A stretch of 64,000 nt of DNA, from contig NZ_AKJX01000013.1 of assembly GCF_000276605.1 (NCBI RefSeq), forward strand, positions 1-64,000. The letters are read 5' to 3'. The position numbers and the translations under genes are program-made. The notes below the pieces were generated by a model. It saw nothing but the letters and a program-made list of their open reading frames with translations, was not told the origin of the DNA and did no database searches. How positions within the stretch are numbered: the first letter of the stretch is position 1; the number at the start of each line of letters is the position of its first letter. Of the stretch, positions 45,100 to 54,427 are shown in pieces. The stretch comes from Acidovorax sp. CF316 (lineage in GTDB: Bacteria > Pseudomonadota > Gammaproteobacteria > Burkholderiales > Burkholderiaceae_C).

Positions 45100-45138
45100 A
45101 AGTTTCATGATAGCCCCGCAAAGCATTTCATGCAACTT
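45100..45138. promoter_or_regulatory. Inverted repeat in the flavoprotein/Rrf2 divergent region
   Basis: AAGTTTCATGA (45100-45110) and TCATGCAACTT (45128-45138) match at ten of eleven positions as inverted repeats, 17 bases apart, in an AT-rich promoter region. Candidate operator of the Rrf2 regulator, able to serve both genes. Confidence 0.55.
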
Positions 45139-45173
45139 ACAATGATTCAAGACCACAAAAGGACCCCACCTTC

Positions 45174-45632
45174 ATGCGCAGTGACAGCCGCCTTTCCCGC
45201 ATGCTCCACGTGCTGCTGCACATGGCCCGGCACGATGCGCCCTTCACCTCCGAGCAGATCGCCACCATGCTGGGCACCAACCCCGTGGTGGTGCGCCGCA
45301 CGATGGCGGGCCTGCGCGAGGCAGGCTATGTGCGCTCGGAAAAAGGCCATGGCGGCGGCTGGACCATTGCCTGCGACCTGCAAGAGGTGACGCTGCTCGA
45401 CATCCACCACGCCGTGGGCGGGCCGCACCTGTTTGCCATCGGCAATGGCAGCGACAACCCCGAGTGCGCGGTGGAGCGCGTGGTCAATGCCGCGCTGGAC
45501 GACGCCCTGCGCCAGGCCGAGGCACTGCTGATCGCGCGGCTGGGGTCGATTGCGCTGGCGGATTTGGCCAAACAGTTCGACGCGGAGTGCGTGGCCAAGG
45601 GCTGGACGGCGCACGGGGCTGCGGGGCATTGA
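45174..45632 (+). CDS. Rrf2-family transcriptional regulator
   Basis: A 152-residue winged-helix regulator with the Rrf2 pattern (MLGTNPVVVRRTMAGLREAGYV, then KGHGGGWTIA). Its cysteines are isolated, not the CX5CX7C cluster of iron-sulfur members, so it is of the YwnA/thiol or cluster-free type. Probable regulator of the divergent flavoprotein. Confidence 0.92.
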   Translation: MRSDSRLSRMLHVLLHMARHDAPFTSEQIATMLGTNPVVVRRTMAGLREAGYVRSEKGHGGGWTIACDLQEVTLLDIHHAVGGPHLFAIGNGSDNPECAVERVVNAALDDALRQAEALLIARLGSIALADLAKQFDAECVAKGWTAHGAAGH

Positions 45633-45790
45633 GGGCGGGCTTGGGGAGTGACACGCAGGGCAATGCCCGACTCTCCTGAATGGCATCTGCCATGGGCCTA
45701 GACTGAGGCACAGGGTTGCCGGCACCCGCCTCTCCCGCACACCCCTGCCCTTCCCGCCATTTGCGGGGCTGCATTGTTCAGGACCGCACG

Positions 45791-46018
45791 ATGACTACCA
45801 CTACCGGACGAGAAAAAGCCCTTGCTGCGCTTCAGACTGCATGCATTTGCATCGCGGTTGAGCTGGCCATTGTGCTGCTGCTGGGAGCCCTCACGGGCTC
45901 GTACCTGGGCGCATTGGGGGTATCGCTGGTCATCCTGGGCCCCGCATCCCTGTGGCTTGCTCCATCTGTGTACGGCCGCCTGCTCCGCACCCAGCCCCAA
46001 GTGGGGGCAAAGGCGTAA
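45791..46018 (+). CDS. Small two-span membrane protein
   Basis: A 75-residue protein with two hydrophobic helices (about residues 14-38 and 42-60) and a positively charged tail. I recognise no family. The ATG at 45791 is the first good start; upstream sequence (45633-45790) holds no gene. Confidence 0.6.
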   Translation: MTTTTGREKALAALQTACICIAVELAIVLLLGALTGSYLGALGVSLVILGPASLWLAPSVYGRLLRTQPQVGAKA

Positions 46019-46052
46019 GCGGAGAGATTGCCACGCGCTGGCAACAAGTCCG

Positions 46053-46166
46053 ATGCAAACCCGTCGCCCCGTCCAAAGGGTCGTTGAAGTCGATGGAGCC
46101 AGCTACAGCTGGATGGTTCGGCGCGAACCTCAGTGGTCTTCAATGCATCGGCATAGCCGCAGCTAG
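46053..46166 (+). pseudogene. Possible short remnant ORF
   Basis: A 37-residue frame reading VQRVVEVDGASYSWMVRREP, unusually protein-like for a spacer, ends after 114 bases. It may be the start of a decayed gene. The remaining spacer up to 46292 holds only the ribosome site of the peptidase gene. Confidence 0.25.
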
Positions 46167-46292
46167 GTGTCACTTCCGGCGTTCCTCGACCGCCGCCTGT
46201 CGGCGTGAAATGCGAGGCCGAGCCAGGCAAGCGGGCGCTGGGAAAGACCCTGGACGCACGCATGCACAATGCAGGCACAACAGGGAGGAGCG

Positions 46293-48416
46293 ATGGACAT
46301 CAAGCGCAGGGATCTGGCCGCATGGCCGTTGGGATGGGGGTTGCTGGCATCGGGCGCAGCAGTGCATGCGCAGGCCGTTGCCACGGACCCGCACGCATGG
46401 CTGGAGGATGTCGATTCGGCGCGCGCGCTGGAGTGGGTCAACGCACGCAACAGCGAGGCGATGGCGCTGATCGAGCGCCAGTCGCATTTCGCACGGCGCC
46501 GCAGAGACGTACTGGCAAGCCTCTCGAATCCGGCGAATATCCAGTATCCCACCCGGCACGGTGACCACCTCTACAACTTTTACCGCAGCGCGCGGCAGCC
46601 CCACGGCATCTTGCGGCGCACCTCGCTGGAAGAGTTCTCGAAGGAGCGGCCTTCCTGGCGGGTGCTGATCAACTTCGATGACCTGGCGCGCGACGAATCG
46701 CGGAACCTGGTCTACACCGGCATGGCCGTGCATGCACCGACGCAACGCGCGCTGATCTTTCTGTCTTCGGGCGGCGAGGACAAGGTCGAGATGCGAGAGT
46801 TCGACCTGGAAAACCGCGCCTTCGTCGCGGGTGGCTTCAACCTTCCGGCGGCGAAGATGACGGCTGGCTGGTTCGGCGCCGACGAGGTGCTGGTTGCGGC
46901 CGATTTTGGACCGGGCACCACCACCAGCAGCGGCTACGCGATGACGGCGCGGCGCTGGAAGCGTGGCACGCCTGTGGCCGCCGCGCCCGAGCTTCTGCGC
47001 GGCCAGGCTTCGGATGTGTCGGTCTCCGTCCGGTCGGGCGGGCGCGACGGCCTGCCCCCCGTGGCGCTGGTGCGGCGAAGCAAGCAGTTCCACCAGACGG
47101 AGCGGCACCTGCTGCACCTGGACGGCACGCTGGCCAAGATCGACGTGCCCGATGACGCCGATGCCTGGATCGAGCGCGATTGGCTGCTGGTGCTGCTGCG
47201 CACGCCCTGGACCACGAGCGGCCGCACGTTCAGCGAAGGCAGCCTGATCGCCGTGGCGTTGCCACAGGCCACAGAGGCGACCCGTGAGCTGCACCTGCTG
47301 TTTGCAGGTGAGCCGCGCAAGCGCCTGGCCTGGACGGATGCGGTGCGCGACGGCATCGTGATCGCCTCGGGTGAGGACATGCGCCCCCGCCTGACCTTTG
47401 CGCGCTGGGACGGCAAGGCTTTTGCGTTGGAGCCGCTGCCTGCGCCCGAAGCGGGGGTTTTGCACGTGCGTGCCGACCAGGGGGCAAAAGACAACCGGGT
47501 CTGGCTGACCACCCAGGCGCCGGTCACCCCGCAGGCCCTGGCCTTGGTGGATGTCTCCGCGCCGCAGTCGTGGCCCGCCCCCCTGAAAACCCAGGCTGAG
47601 GCATTCAAGGCCGATGGCATGGTGGTGCGCCAACTGCAGGCCCGCTCGAGCGATGGGACGATGGTCCCCTACACGGTGATCGGGCCCGCACAGCCGGCCG
47701 CCGACGCGCCCGTGCTGCTGTACGGCTATGGCGGCTTCGGCATCGCGCTGGAGCTGGACTACCAGCGCATGCCGGGCATCAACTGGTTGCAGTACGGCGG
47801 TGTCTATGTGATGGCGCATATCCGCGGCGGGGGCGAGTTCGGGCCGGCCTGGGCACTGGCCGCAAAGGGCGCAGGGCGGCAACGCGCTTTCGACGATTTC
47901 ATCGCGGTGGCTACGGATCTGGCGCAACGCGGCATCGCGCAGCCCGCGCGGCTGGGCATCTACGGTGCCAGCAATGGCGGAGCGCTGGTCACGGCGGTGA
48001 TGGTGCAGCGCCCCGAACTGTTCGGCGCCGTGGTGTCGAGGGTGCCGCTGACGGACATGCTGGGCTTCTCGAGGCTGTTTGCCGGCGCATCCTGGATGGA
48101 GGAATACGGCGATCCAGACAAGCCGGCCGATCGCGAATCGCTGGCACGCTGGTCGCCCTACCAGAATGCCAAGCCCGCGAGTGAGGCGGTTGCCTACCCC
48201 CCGATCCTCTTTCTGGGCAATCGCAACGATGACCGGGTGCACCCTGCGCACGCACGGAAGATGGTGGCACATCTGCGGGCGCTGGGCCATGCCAGGGTGT
48301 GGCTGTATGAAGAGATCGCCGGCGGCCACTCGGGGCGGACCGACCCCAACATCCACGCGCGAAGAGAGGCCTTGCTCTACAGCTTCCTGTTCCAGCAACT
48401 GGCTCCCAAGGCTTAG
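46293..48416 (+). CDS. Prolyl oligopeptidase family (S9) peptidase
   Basis: A 707-residue serine peptidase that cuts short peptides after proline. N-terminal DPHAWLEDVDSARALEWV begins the fold, a beta-propeller follows and the alpha/beta-hydrolase domain carries the triad: serine in YGASNGGALV, aspartate in NRNDDRVHPAHA, histidine in GGHSGRTD. The nucleophile motif GASNGG differs from the usual GGSNGG. A hydrophobic stretch near residues 11-25 may be an export signal. GGGAGGAG precedes the ATG at 46293. Confidence 0.94.
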   Translation: MDIKRRDLAAWPLGWGLLASGAAVHAQAVATDPHAWLEDVDSARALEWVNARNSEAMALIERQSHFARRRRDVLASLSNPANIQYPTRHGDHLYNFYRSARQPHGILRRTSLEEFSKERPSWRVLINFDDLARDESRNLVYTGMAVHAPTQRALIFLSSGGEDKVEMREFDLENRAFVAGGFNLPAAKMTAGWFGADEVLVAADFGPGTTTSSGYAMTARRWKRGTPVAAAPELLRGQASDVSVSVRSGGRDGLPPVALVRRSKQFHQTERHLLHLDGTLAKIDVPDDADAWIERDWLLVLLRTPWTTSGRTFSEGSLIAVALPQATEATRELHLLFAGEPRKRLAWTDAVRDGIVIASGEDMRPRLTFARWDGKAFALEPLPAPEAGVLHVRADQGAKDNRVWLTTQAPVTPQALALVDVSAPQSWPAPLKTQAEAFKADGMVVRQLQARSSDGTMVPYTVIGPAQPAADAPVLLYGYGGFGIALELDYQRMPGINWLQYGGVYVMAHIRGGGEFGPAWALAAKGAGRQRAFDDFIAVATDLAQRGIAQPARLGIYGASNGGALVTAVMVQRPELFGAVVSRVPLTDMLGFSRLFAGASWMEEYGDPDKPADRESLARWSPYQNAKPASEAVAYPPILFLGNRNDDRVHPAHARKMVAHLRALGHARVWLYEEIAGGHSGRTDPNIHARREALLYSFLFQQLAPKA

Positions 48417-48545
48417 AACCTGTTCAAGATCTTTTTGATGGGCCAGGCCAACGGGACCATCCGGGCATGCGACGAGGCACGGACGGCCGATCGGCCGCCT
48501 GGAAAAACCGGATGACGACTGGCGTTGAAAAGGTGCGGCTGCCGG

Positions 48546-49463
48546 TCACGCCAACGGCTGCTGCTGGCGCGGCGCATGCACCGCCATCAGCTCCACGACC
48601 CAGTCGATGAACACCCGCAGCTGCTTGCTCACATAGCGGTTGGGCGGGTAGGCCGCATAGAGCGGCATGGCATCGATGCGCCAGTCCGTGAACAGCGGCA
48701 CCAGCGCGCCGCTGGCCACATGCTGCCGGGCCATGTAATCGGGCAGCCAGAGCGCGCCCAGCCCCGAAAGCCCCGCGGTAAGGTAGGCGTTGCCGTCGTC
48801 GATGGCAAGCATGTAGCGCCCGCCGACCTGGGCCGTCTCGCGGCCCTTGCGCATGGCATAAGGCAGGTCCCCGTCCCACCGGTAGCGCACGATGCGGTGG
48901 CGCGGGTCGCGCAGTTCATCGGGGTGCCGGGGCGTGCCGGCCTGTGCCAGGTAGGCCGGCGCGGCATACACGCCCAGCTGCAGGTCGCCGACCTGGCGCG
49001 CTACCAGGCCCTGGTCGCGGATCTCGCCGCCGCGCACCACGCAGTCGACGTTCTCGCCGATCAGGTCGACCTTGCGGTCGCTGGCGCCCATGTCGAGCTG
49101 GATGTCGGGGTAGCGCGCATGGAACGCGGGCAGCGCCGGCACCAGCAGGATGTTGGCCAGGGGGCTGGGCACGTCCACGCGCAGCAGGCCGCGCGGTGCC
49201 GTGGGGGCACCGGGCAGGTTGCCCTCGATGTCGTCGAGCTCGGCCAGCAGGCGCACCACCCGCTCGTAGTACGCGGAGCCATCGGTGGTGACGTTGACGC
49301 GGCGCGTGGTGCGGTGCAGCAGCTTGAGCTGCAGCCGCGCCTCCAGCTGCTGCACCAGCTGGGTCACCGTGGTGCGGCTCCAGCCCAGGTTGTCGGCCGC
49401 CCGGGTGAAGCTGCCCGACTCGACCACCCGCACAAAGGCCCGCATGCCATCAAACCTGTCCAT
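48546..49463 (-). CDS. LysR-family transcriptional regulator
   Basis: A 305-residue LysR protein of the CrgA/AaeR-like branch (MDRFDGMRAFVRVVESGSFTRAA start, helix-turn-helix LGWSRTTVTQLVQQLE). AAGGAG lies ahead of the ATG. Divergent from a RidA-family gene, its probable target. The 129 bases after its stop (48417-48545) show no gene. Confidence 0.93.
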   Translation of the reverse strand: MDRFDGMRAFVRVVESGSFTRAADNLGWSRTTVTQLVQQLEARLQLKLLHRTTRRVNVTTDGSAYYERVVRLLAELDDIEGNLPGAPTAPRGLLRVDVPSPLANILLVPALPAFHARYPDIQLDMGASDRKVDLIGENVDCVVRGGEIRDQGLVARQVGDLQLGVYAAPAYLAQAGTPRHPDELRDPRHRIVRYRWDGDLPYAMRKGRETAQVGGRYMLAIDDGNAYLTAGLSGLGALWLPDYMARQHVASGALVPLFTDWRIDAMPLYAAYPPNRYVSKQLRVFIDWVVELMAVHAPRQQQPLA

Positions 49464-49578
49464 GCAAGTTCTCCTTGGATTGTCTGCATTTTACAAACAG
49501 TGATGCAGGAGATGGTGGCTTTATCCAAACAATCGCCAGGACTACAGTGGCTCCATCAACCAACCCATGGAGCCCCCA

Positions 49579-49971
49579 ATGAGCCAGCGCAAACCCATTT
49601 TTCCTGCCGATCGCCACGATCTGTATGCCAACCACCGGTATTCGGCAGCCATCCAGTCCGGCGATCTGCTGTTCGTGTCCGGTCAGGTCGGCAGCCGCGG
49701 CGACGGCTCGCCCGAGCCCGATTTCGAGGCCCAGGTGCGCCTGGCCTTCGCCAACCTGCAGGCCACCCTCCAGGCCGGCGGCTGCACCCTGGACGACATC
49801 GTGGACGTGACCACCTTCCACACCGATCCGCAAAACCAGTTCGAGACCATGATGGCCGTGAAGAACGACATCTTTCCGAGCGCCCCTTACCCCAACTGGA
49901 CGGCGGTCGGGGTCAACTGGCTGGCGGGGTTCGACTTCGAGATCAAGGTCATCGCGCGCATCCCGGGTTGA
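49579..49971 (+). CDS. RidA-family (YjgF) protein
   Basis: A 130-residue trimeric RidA-fold protein. RidA hydrolyses reactive enamines and imines from PLP enzymes through an arginine; here the corresponding loop (YPNWTAVGVNWLAG) has no arginine, so it belongs to a Rid subfamily of unclear activity. I chose the ATG at 49579, which has GGAG 6 bases upstream; the ATG at 49567 adds MEPP only. Divergent from a LysR gene. Confidence 0.9.
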   Translation: MSQRKPIFPADRHDLYANHRYSAAIQSGDLLFVSGQVGSRGDGSPEPDFEAQVRLAFANLQATLQAGGCTLDDIVDVTTFHTDPQNQFETMMAVKNDIFPSAPYPNWTAVGVNWLAGFDFEIKVIARIPG

Positions 49972-50054
49972 AGCGGGCGGCCATTGCACAAAGCCGCGGA
50001 CCAGGGCATGCTGGCGCGCCGCTGCATGGCTGCGGCTCCAATCCAAGGGACACC

Positions 50055-50621
50055 ATGACCACCTCGACCGGACGAACGCTGCTTTCCCTGTCTGCCACCA
50101 CCGCTGCCCTGCTGGTGCAGGTGGCGGCCACCACTGCCGCCCATGCGGCAGACCTGCCGCCAGTACCTCCACCGCCACCGCCCGCCCCCACCCGCCCCGC
50201 GAGCCAGCCGGCTGCGCAGGCACCGGCGCCGGCAGCGGACAGGCTGGCCCAGGCACGCTATTTCACCCGGTCGCTGCAGTGGTCCGCGGCGCTGGATGAA
50301 CTCCGGCGTGTCAACGACACGGCCAGCGCCGATTGGCACAACCTGATGGGCTACACCCTGCGCCACGGCAAGGCGCCGGACCTGGCCGCGGCCGGCAGGC
50401 ACTACGACGAGGCGCTGCGCATCGACCCGCGCCACCGCAACACGCTGGAGTATTCGGGCGAGCTGTACCTGGTGAAAGGCCAGCTCGGCAAGGCGCAGGC
50501 GCGACTGGCCACGCTGTCGGGAGAATGTGGCGCCAGCGGTTGCCAGCAGCACGCACAACTGCATGCCGCCATCGAGCGCTACAAGGCGGCGGGCAACCGG
50601 TTCGTGCCGTCGACCTGGTAG
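50055..50621 (+). CDS. Exported TPR protein, copy 1
   Basis: A 188-residue periplasmic protein: signal peptide (ending AAHAAD), a proline/alanine-rich linker (PPVPPPPPPAPTRP), then three TPR-like helix pairs from about residue 62 (RLAQARYFTRSLQWSAALDEL, abridged) and a final C-x4-C pair in GECGASGCQQ. A near-identical protein lies at 52217 on the far side of the sigma/anti-sigma pair. It is 129 bases upstream of the sigma gene. Confidence 0.85.
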   Translation: MTTSTGRTLLSLSATTAALLVQVAATTAAHAADLPPVPPPPPPAPTRPASQPAAQAPAPAADRLAQARYFTRSLQWSAALDELRRVNDTASADWHNLMGYTLRHGKAPDLAAAGRHYDEALRIDPRHRNTLEYSGELYLVKGQLGKAQARLATLSGECGASGCQQHAQLHAAIERYKAAGNRFVPSTW

Positions 50622-50750
50622 GCCGGCAAGGGCCGACCTGGCGGTTCAGAGCAGGCCCTCCGGGCCACCAGGGCGAACCCTTAGCGCCGCGCTGGTATTC
50701 TGCGCGGGCGGCCCCCTCCGCATTCGGGACACCCACCGCTCGCACCACCC

Positions 50751-51338
50751 ATGGCCCCAGACACCCACCTGCCCGCCCTGATGGCGCGCGTCGCGCTACA
50801 GGACCGCGCCGCGTTCAAATCCCTGTACCAGGCCACCTGCGGGAGTCTGTTTGCGGTGGCGCTGCGTATATTGAGGAATGAGAACTGGGCAGACGACGTG
50901 CTGCAAGAAGCCTACGTGAACATCTGGCACAACGCGGCCGCGTACAAGCCAGGTGCGGGCGCGCCGATGACCTGGATGATCAACATCGTGCGCAACAAGG
51001 CCATCGACGCGCTGCGCGCGCGCAAGGCCGAGCTGGCGCTGACCACCGACCTGGGCGACGAGGCCCAGGACGCCCGGGACGGCCTGGCGGCCGATGCCGC
51101 GCACGGGCCCCAGCAGCTGCTGGACGACAGCCTGGTGAAGGCGAAGATCGACGGCTGCATGGGTGCGCTGCCGGCCGCGCAGCGCCAGGCGCTGGCGCTG
51201 GCCTACTACCGGGGCATGGTGCACACCGAGATTGCCCAGGCGCTCAATGCCCCGCTGGGCACGGCCAAGGGCTGGGTGCGGCGCGGGCTGGAGCAGCTCA
51301 GGGCCTGCCTCGAAGCCGCGGGGGTGACGCAGCCATGA
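50751..51338 (+). CDS. ECF-type RNA polymerase sigma factor
   Basis: A 195-residue extracytoplasmic-function sigma factor. Region 2 holds WADDVLQEAYVNIW and MTWMINIVRNKAIDALR; region 4 is a helix-turn-helix with YYRGMVHTEIAQAL and GTAKGWVRRGLEQLR. The downstream anti-sigma gene overlaps by ATGA, so the two are made together. Probably drives its own operon and the flanking TPR genes. Confidence 0.93.
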   Translation: MAPDTHLPALMARVALQDRAAFKSLYQATCGSLFAVALRILRNENWADDVLQEAYVNIWHNAAAYKPGAGAPMTWMINIVRNKAIDALRARKAELALTTDLGDEAQDARDGLAADAAHGPQQLLDDSLVKAKIDGCMGALPAAQRQALALAYYRGMVHTEIAQALNAPLGTAKGWVRRGLEQLRACLEAAGVTQP

Positions 51339-52090
51339 ACTACCTGTTGCCCGAACGCCTGGACCGGCTGGCCCGCGAGTACGCGCTGGGCACGCTGGCC
51401 GGCCGCGCGCGGCGCCGCTTCGAGCGCGTGCTGCAATCATCGCCCGCCGCAGTGCAGGCCGTCGATGCCTGGCGCCAGCGCCTGGCGGTGCTGGACCTGT
51501 CCACTGTGCCCCAGCAGCCGCCCGAGGCGACCTGGCAGAAGATCGAGCAGCGCCTGTTCGGCACGCCCCAGCCAGCACATTCGTCGGCAGCAGCATCGGC
51601 CTGGCAGCGTGCGGTGCAGGCCCTGCTGGGCGTGCTGTCGGGGCGCACCATCGCGGGCGCGCTGGCCGGCCTGCTGCTGTGCGCGGTGCTGGTGCGCGTG
51701 GCACCGGGCATGCTGGGTCTGGAGCCCCGGGCCGATGCGCTGCCCGCCAGCTATGTGGGCCTGCTGCTCGATGGCGGCGGCAAGCCCACGCTGGTGGCCA
51801 GCTCGCGCCGCCAGGGGCGCCAGCTCACGGTGAAGCTGCTGCAGCCGCTGGCCGTGCCCGCCGGGCAGGTGGCCCAGCTGTGGGCCCTGCCCAAGGACGG
51901 CGGTGCCCCCCTCGCGGTCGGCGTGGTGCCGGCCAGTGGCTCGGCCCGCATCGCTCTGCCCGACACGTCGGAAAAGCTGTTCTTCACGGTCTCGCAGCTG
52001 GCCGTGAGCTTCGAGCCCGCGCCGGTGCAGGCCGGGGGGGCGCCATCGGGGCCGTTCGTGCTCACGGGGCATTGCGTCAAGGTCTGGTGA
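51335..52090 (+). CDS. Anti-sigma factor, RskA/ChrR-like membrane type
   Basis: A 251-residue protein: cytoplasmic N-terminus with the RskA-type helix LAREYALGTLAGRARRRFE, a single hydrophobic helix near residues 93-120 (TIAGALAGLLLCAVLVRVAPG) and a periplasmic RskA-like domain (VAQLWALPKDGGAPLAVGVVP). No zinc-binding H-x3-C-x2-C motif, so it is of the zinc-free kind. Coupled to the sigma factor. Confidence 0.9.
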   Translation: MNYLLPERLDRLAREYALGTLAGRARRRFERVLQSSPAAVQAVDAWRQRLAVLDLSTVPQQPPEATWQKIEQRLFGTPQPAHSSAAASAWQRAVQALLGVLSGRTIAGALAGLLLCAVLVRVAPGMLGLEPRADALPASYVGLLLDGGGKPTLVASSRRQGRQLTVKLLQPLAVPAGQVAQLWALPKDGGAPLAVGVVPASGSARIALPDTSEKLFFTVSQLAVSFEPAPVQAGGAPSGPFVLTGHCVKVW

Positions 52091-52216
52091 GGCAGGCAGC
52101 GAACCGCAAAAAGATCTGCCTCCCCGGGATCCGTCTGCCCTCTTGCGTCGTAAGTAGCTTCGGTGCCTTTTGTTTCACCGCTTTCACCGACCGCTACTTG
52201 AAGAAGGAAGAACGCC

Positions 52217-52756
52217 ATGACCACATCCCCGAGCGCACGGCTGTTGCCTACCCTGTCTGCCACGCTGTTGGCGCTGCTGCTGACCCAGGCGGCGCATGCC
52301 GCCGACCACCCGCCGGTGTTCCCCGCACGCTCCGCAACGCCTGCCGCGGCCCCGGCACCCGCCCCGGCGGCAGACAAGCTGGCCCAGGCACGTTACCTGA
52401 CCCGGTCGCTGCAGTGGCCGGCGGCGCTCGACGAGCTCCGGCGCATCAACGACACGGGCAGCGCCGACTGGAACAACCTGATGGGCTACACGCTGCGCAA
52501 CAGCAAGGCGCCGGACCTGGCCGCCGCCGAACGGCACTACGACGAGGCACTGCGCATCGACCCGCGCCACCGCAATGCACTGGAGTATTCGGGCGAGCTG
52601 TATTTGATGAAGGGCGAGCTCGACAAGGCGCAGGCGCGCCTGGCCACGCTGGGCAGCGAGTGCGGCGCCAGCGGCTGCCAGCAGCAGGCCCAGCTGCAGG
52701 CCGCGATCGAGCGCTACAGGGCGGCAGGCAACAAGTACGTGCCGTCGAACTGGTAG
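52217..52756 (+). CDS. Exported TPR protein, copy 2
   Basis: A 179-residue paralogue of the protein at 50055, nearly identical over the TPR part (LEYSGELYLMKGELDKAQARL; ECGASGCQQ). The signal peptide (ending AAHAAD) and linker differ more. It is 126 bases after the anti-sigma gene. Two copies around one sigma operon suggest a stress or envelope-sensing unit. Confidence 0.85.
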   Translation: MTTSPSARLLPTLSATLLALLLTQAAHAADHPPVFPARSATPAAAPAPAPAADKLAQARYLTRSLQWPAALDELRRINDTGSADWNNLMGYTLRNSKAPDLAAAERHYDEALRIDPRHRNALEYSGELYLMKGELDKAQARLATLGSECGASGCQQQAQLQAAIERYRAAGNKYVPSNW

Positions 52757-52766
52757 GCCGCCTGCT

Positions 52767-53711
52767 TCAACACCGCCCTTCTGGTGTGCCCTCCAGCTCA
52801 CCGAGCTTGTCCACCACCAGCGCGATGAAGGCCGACACCGCCAGCGGCAGGTGCCGGCGGCTCGGGTACAGCACGGTCAGGCCCTGGCCCTTGCGCTGGT
52901 ACTGGGGCAGCACGGGCACGAGCAGGCCGGCCTGCACGTCGAGCCGGGACATGCCCGCAGGCAGCAGCGCAATGCCCAGGCCGGCCACGGCGGCGCGGCG
53001 CAGGGCCTGGGCGGTGTTGGCGCCAAAGCGGCCGGTGGCCTGCGGCACCTCGTGCACGCTGCCATCGGGCCCCACCAGGCGCCACGTGCCGCTGCTGCCG
53101 GCATGGCTGGCCACGACGGCATCGTGCCCGGCCAGGTCGGCCAGCGTGGCGGGAACACCGCGCGCGGCCAGGTAGGCGGGGCTGGCCACCAGGCCGTCGC
53201 CCCGGGCGCCGAACAGCTGGCGGCCCACGTAGCCCGAGTCGCCCACCTCGCCGCCGCGAAAGGCCACGTCGATGCGCTCGGCGATCAGGTCGGATCGGGC
53301 ATCGCTGAGCACGAAATCGAGCCGCACACGCGGGTGCGCGGCCAGGAAGCCGGCGATCCATTCCATGGGAAAGAAGTCGAAGAAATCCGCCGGCACCGCC
53401 ACGCGCACACAGCCGGTGGGCTCGTCGCTGCCCAGGCGCAGCTCCTGCCCCGCCTCCTGCAGGCCATCCACCGCGCCCGCGCAGCGCTCGTGGAAGGCCT
53501 CGCCCGCGCTGGTGAGGGTGAGCTTGCGGGTGGAGCGCTGCAGCAACCGGGTGCCCAGCTGCGCCTCGAGCTGCTGCACGCGCCGGCTCACGGTGTTGGG
53601 CGGCTGGCCCAGGCGGCGCGCAGCCTCGGCAAAGCTGCCGCTGCGCACCACCTGCACGAACAGGGCGATGTCGTTGAGGTCGAGCGCGGCGGTGGTGGCA
53701 TCGGTGGCCAT
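52767..53711 (-). CDS. LysR-family transcriptional regulator
   Basis: A 314-residue LysR protein with helix-turn-helix RRLGQPPNTVSRRVQQLEAQLG and a binding domain from about residue 95. Divergent from an FMN reductase/pirin operon, its probable target. It converges with the TPR gene at a 10-base gap. Confidence 0.93.
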   Translation of the reverse strand: MATDATTAALDLNDIALFVQVVRSGSFAEAARRLGQPPNTVSRRVQQLEAQLGTRLLQRSTRKLTLTSAGEAFHERCAGAVDGLQEAGQELRLGSDEPTGCVRVAVPADFFDFFPMEWIAGFLAAHPRVRLDFVLSDARSDLIAERIDVAFRGGEVGDSGYVGRQLFGARGDGLVASPAYLAARGVPATLADLAGHDAVVASHAGSSGTWRLVGPDGSVHEVPQATGRFGANTAQALRRAAVAGLGIALLPAGMSRLDVQAGLLVPVLPQYQRKGQGLTVLYPSRRHLPLAVSAFIALVVDKLGELEGTPEGRC

Positions 53712-53839
53712 GGATATCTATTAAAAATGGATGAGTTCAATCCCATTGTGCCATCTATTCAATCAATGGGGTGCGCCCTAACCTTCATGGCATCGGGGCG
53801 CGCTGCCCCTTCACGAACCCACCAGGAAGGAAAGCACCT

Positions 53840-54427
53840 ATGACAATTTCCCAATTGCCCCACATCGGCATCGTGATCGGCTCCACGCGCGAGGGCCGCT
53901 TTGCCGACAAGCCGGCGCAGTGGTTCCACGGCATCGCCAGCCAGCGCACCGATGTCTCTGCGGAGCTGGTGGACCTGCGCGACTACCCCATGCCCTTCTT
54001 CGATGAGCCACTGTCGCCCGCCTGGGCACCGGTGAAGAACGAGGCCGCGCAGCGCTGGGCGCAGAAGCTGGCCACGCTCGATGGCCTGGTGGTGATCACC
54101 GCCGAGTACAACCACGGCCCCACGGCCGTGCTCAAGAACGCGTTCGACTATGCGTACAAGGAGTTCGCGCGCAAGCCCATCGGCTTTGTCGGCTACGGCG
54201 GCGTGGGTGCGGCGCGCGCCGTGGAGCAGTTGCGCCTGGTGGCCACCGAGGTGCAGATGGCGCCCGTGCGCAATGCCGTGCACATCGGCATGGCCGAGTT
54301 CATGGGCATCTGGCGCGAGGGCAAGGCCTTTACCGATTACCCGCACCTGGCGCAGTCGGCCAGCGGGCTGCTGGACGACATGGCCTGGTGGGCGAAGGCC
54401 CTGAAGACCGCAAGGGAGGCTGTATGA
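53840..54427 (+). CDS. NADPH-dependent FMN reductase
   Basis: A 195-residue flavodoxin-like reductase (ChrR/azoreductase family) that reduces quinones, azo dyes or chromate with NAD(P)H. N-terminal GIVIGSTREGR is the phosphate loop, and EYNHGPTAVLKNAFDY binds the flavin. AGGAAGGA precedes the ATG. Its stop overlaps the start of the pirin gene (ATGA). Confidence 0.93.
   Translation: MTISQLPHIGIVIGSTREGRFADKPAQWFHGIASQRTDVSAELVDLRDYPMPFFDEPLSPAWAPVKNEAAQRWAQKLATLDGLVVITAEYNHGPTAVLKNAFDYAYKEFARKPIGFVGYGGVGAARAVEQLRLVATEVQMAPVRNAVHIGMAEFMGIWREGKAFTDYPHLAQSASGLLDDMAWWAKALKTAREAV

Noticed and set aside
48417-48545. Possible insertion-sequence end after the prolyl oligopeptidase gene (GAACCTGTTCAAGATC)
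   Set aside because: No matching inverted end, target duplication or transposase fragment could be found.
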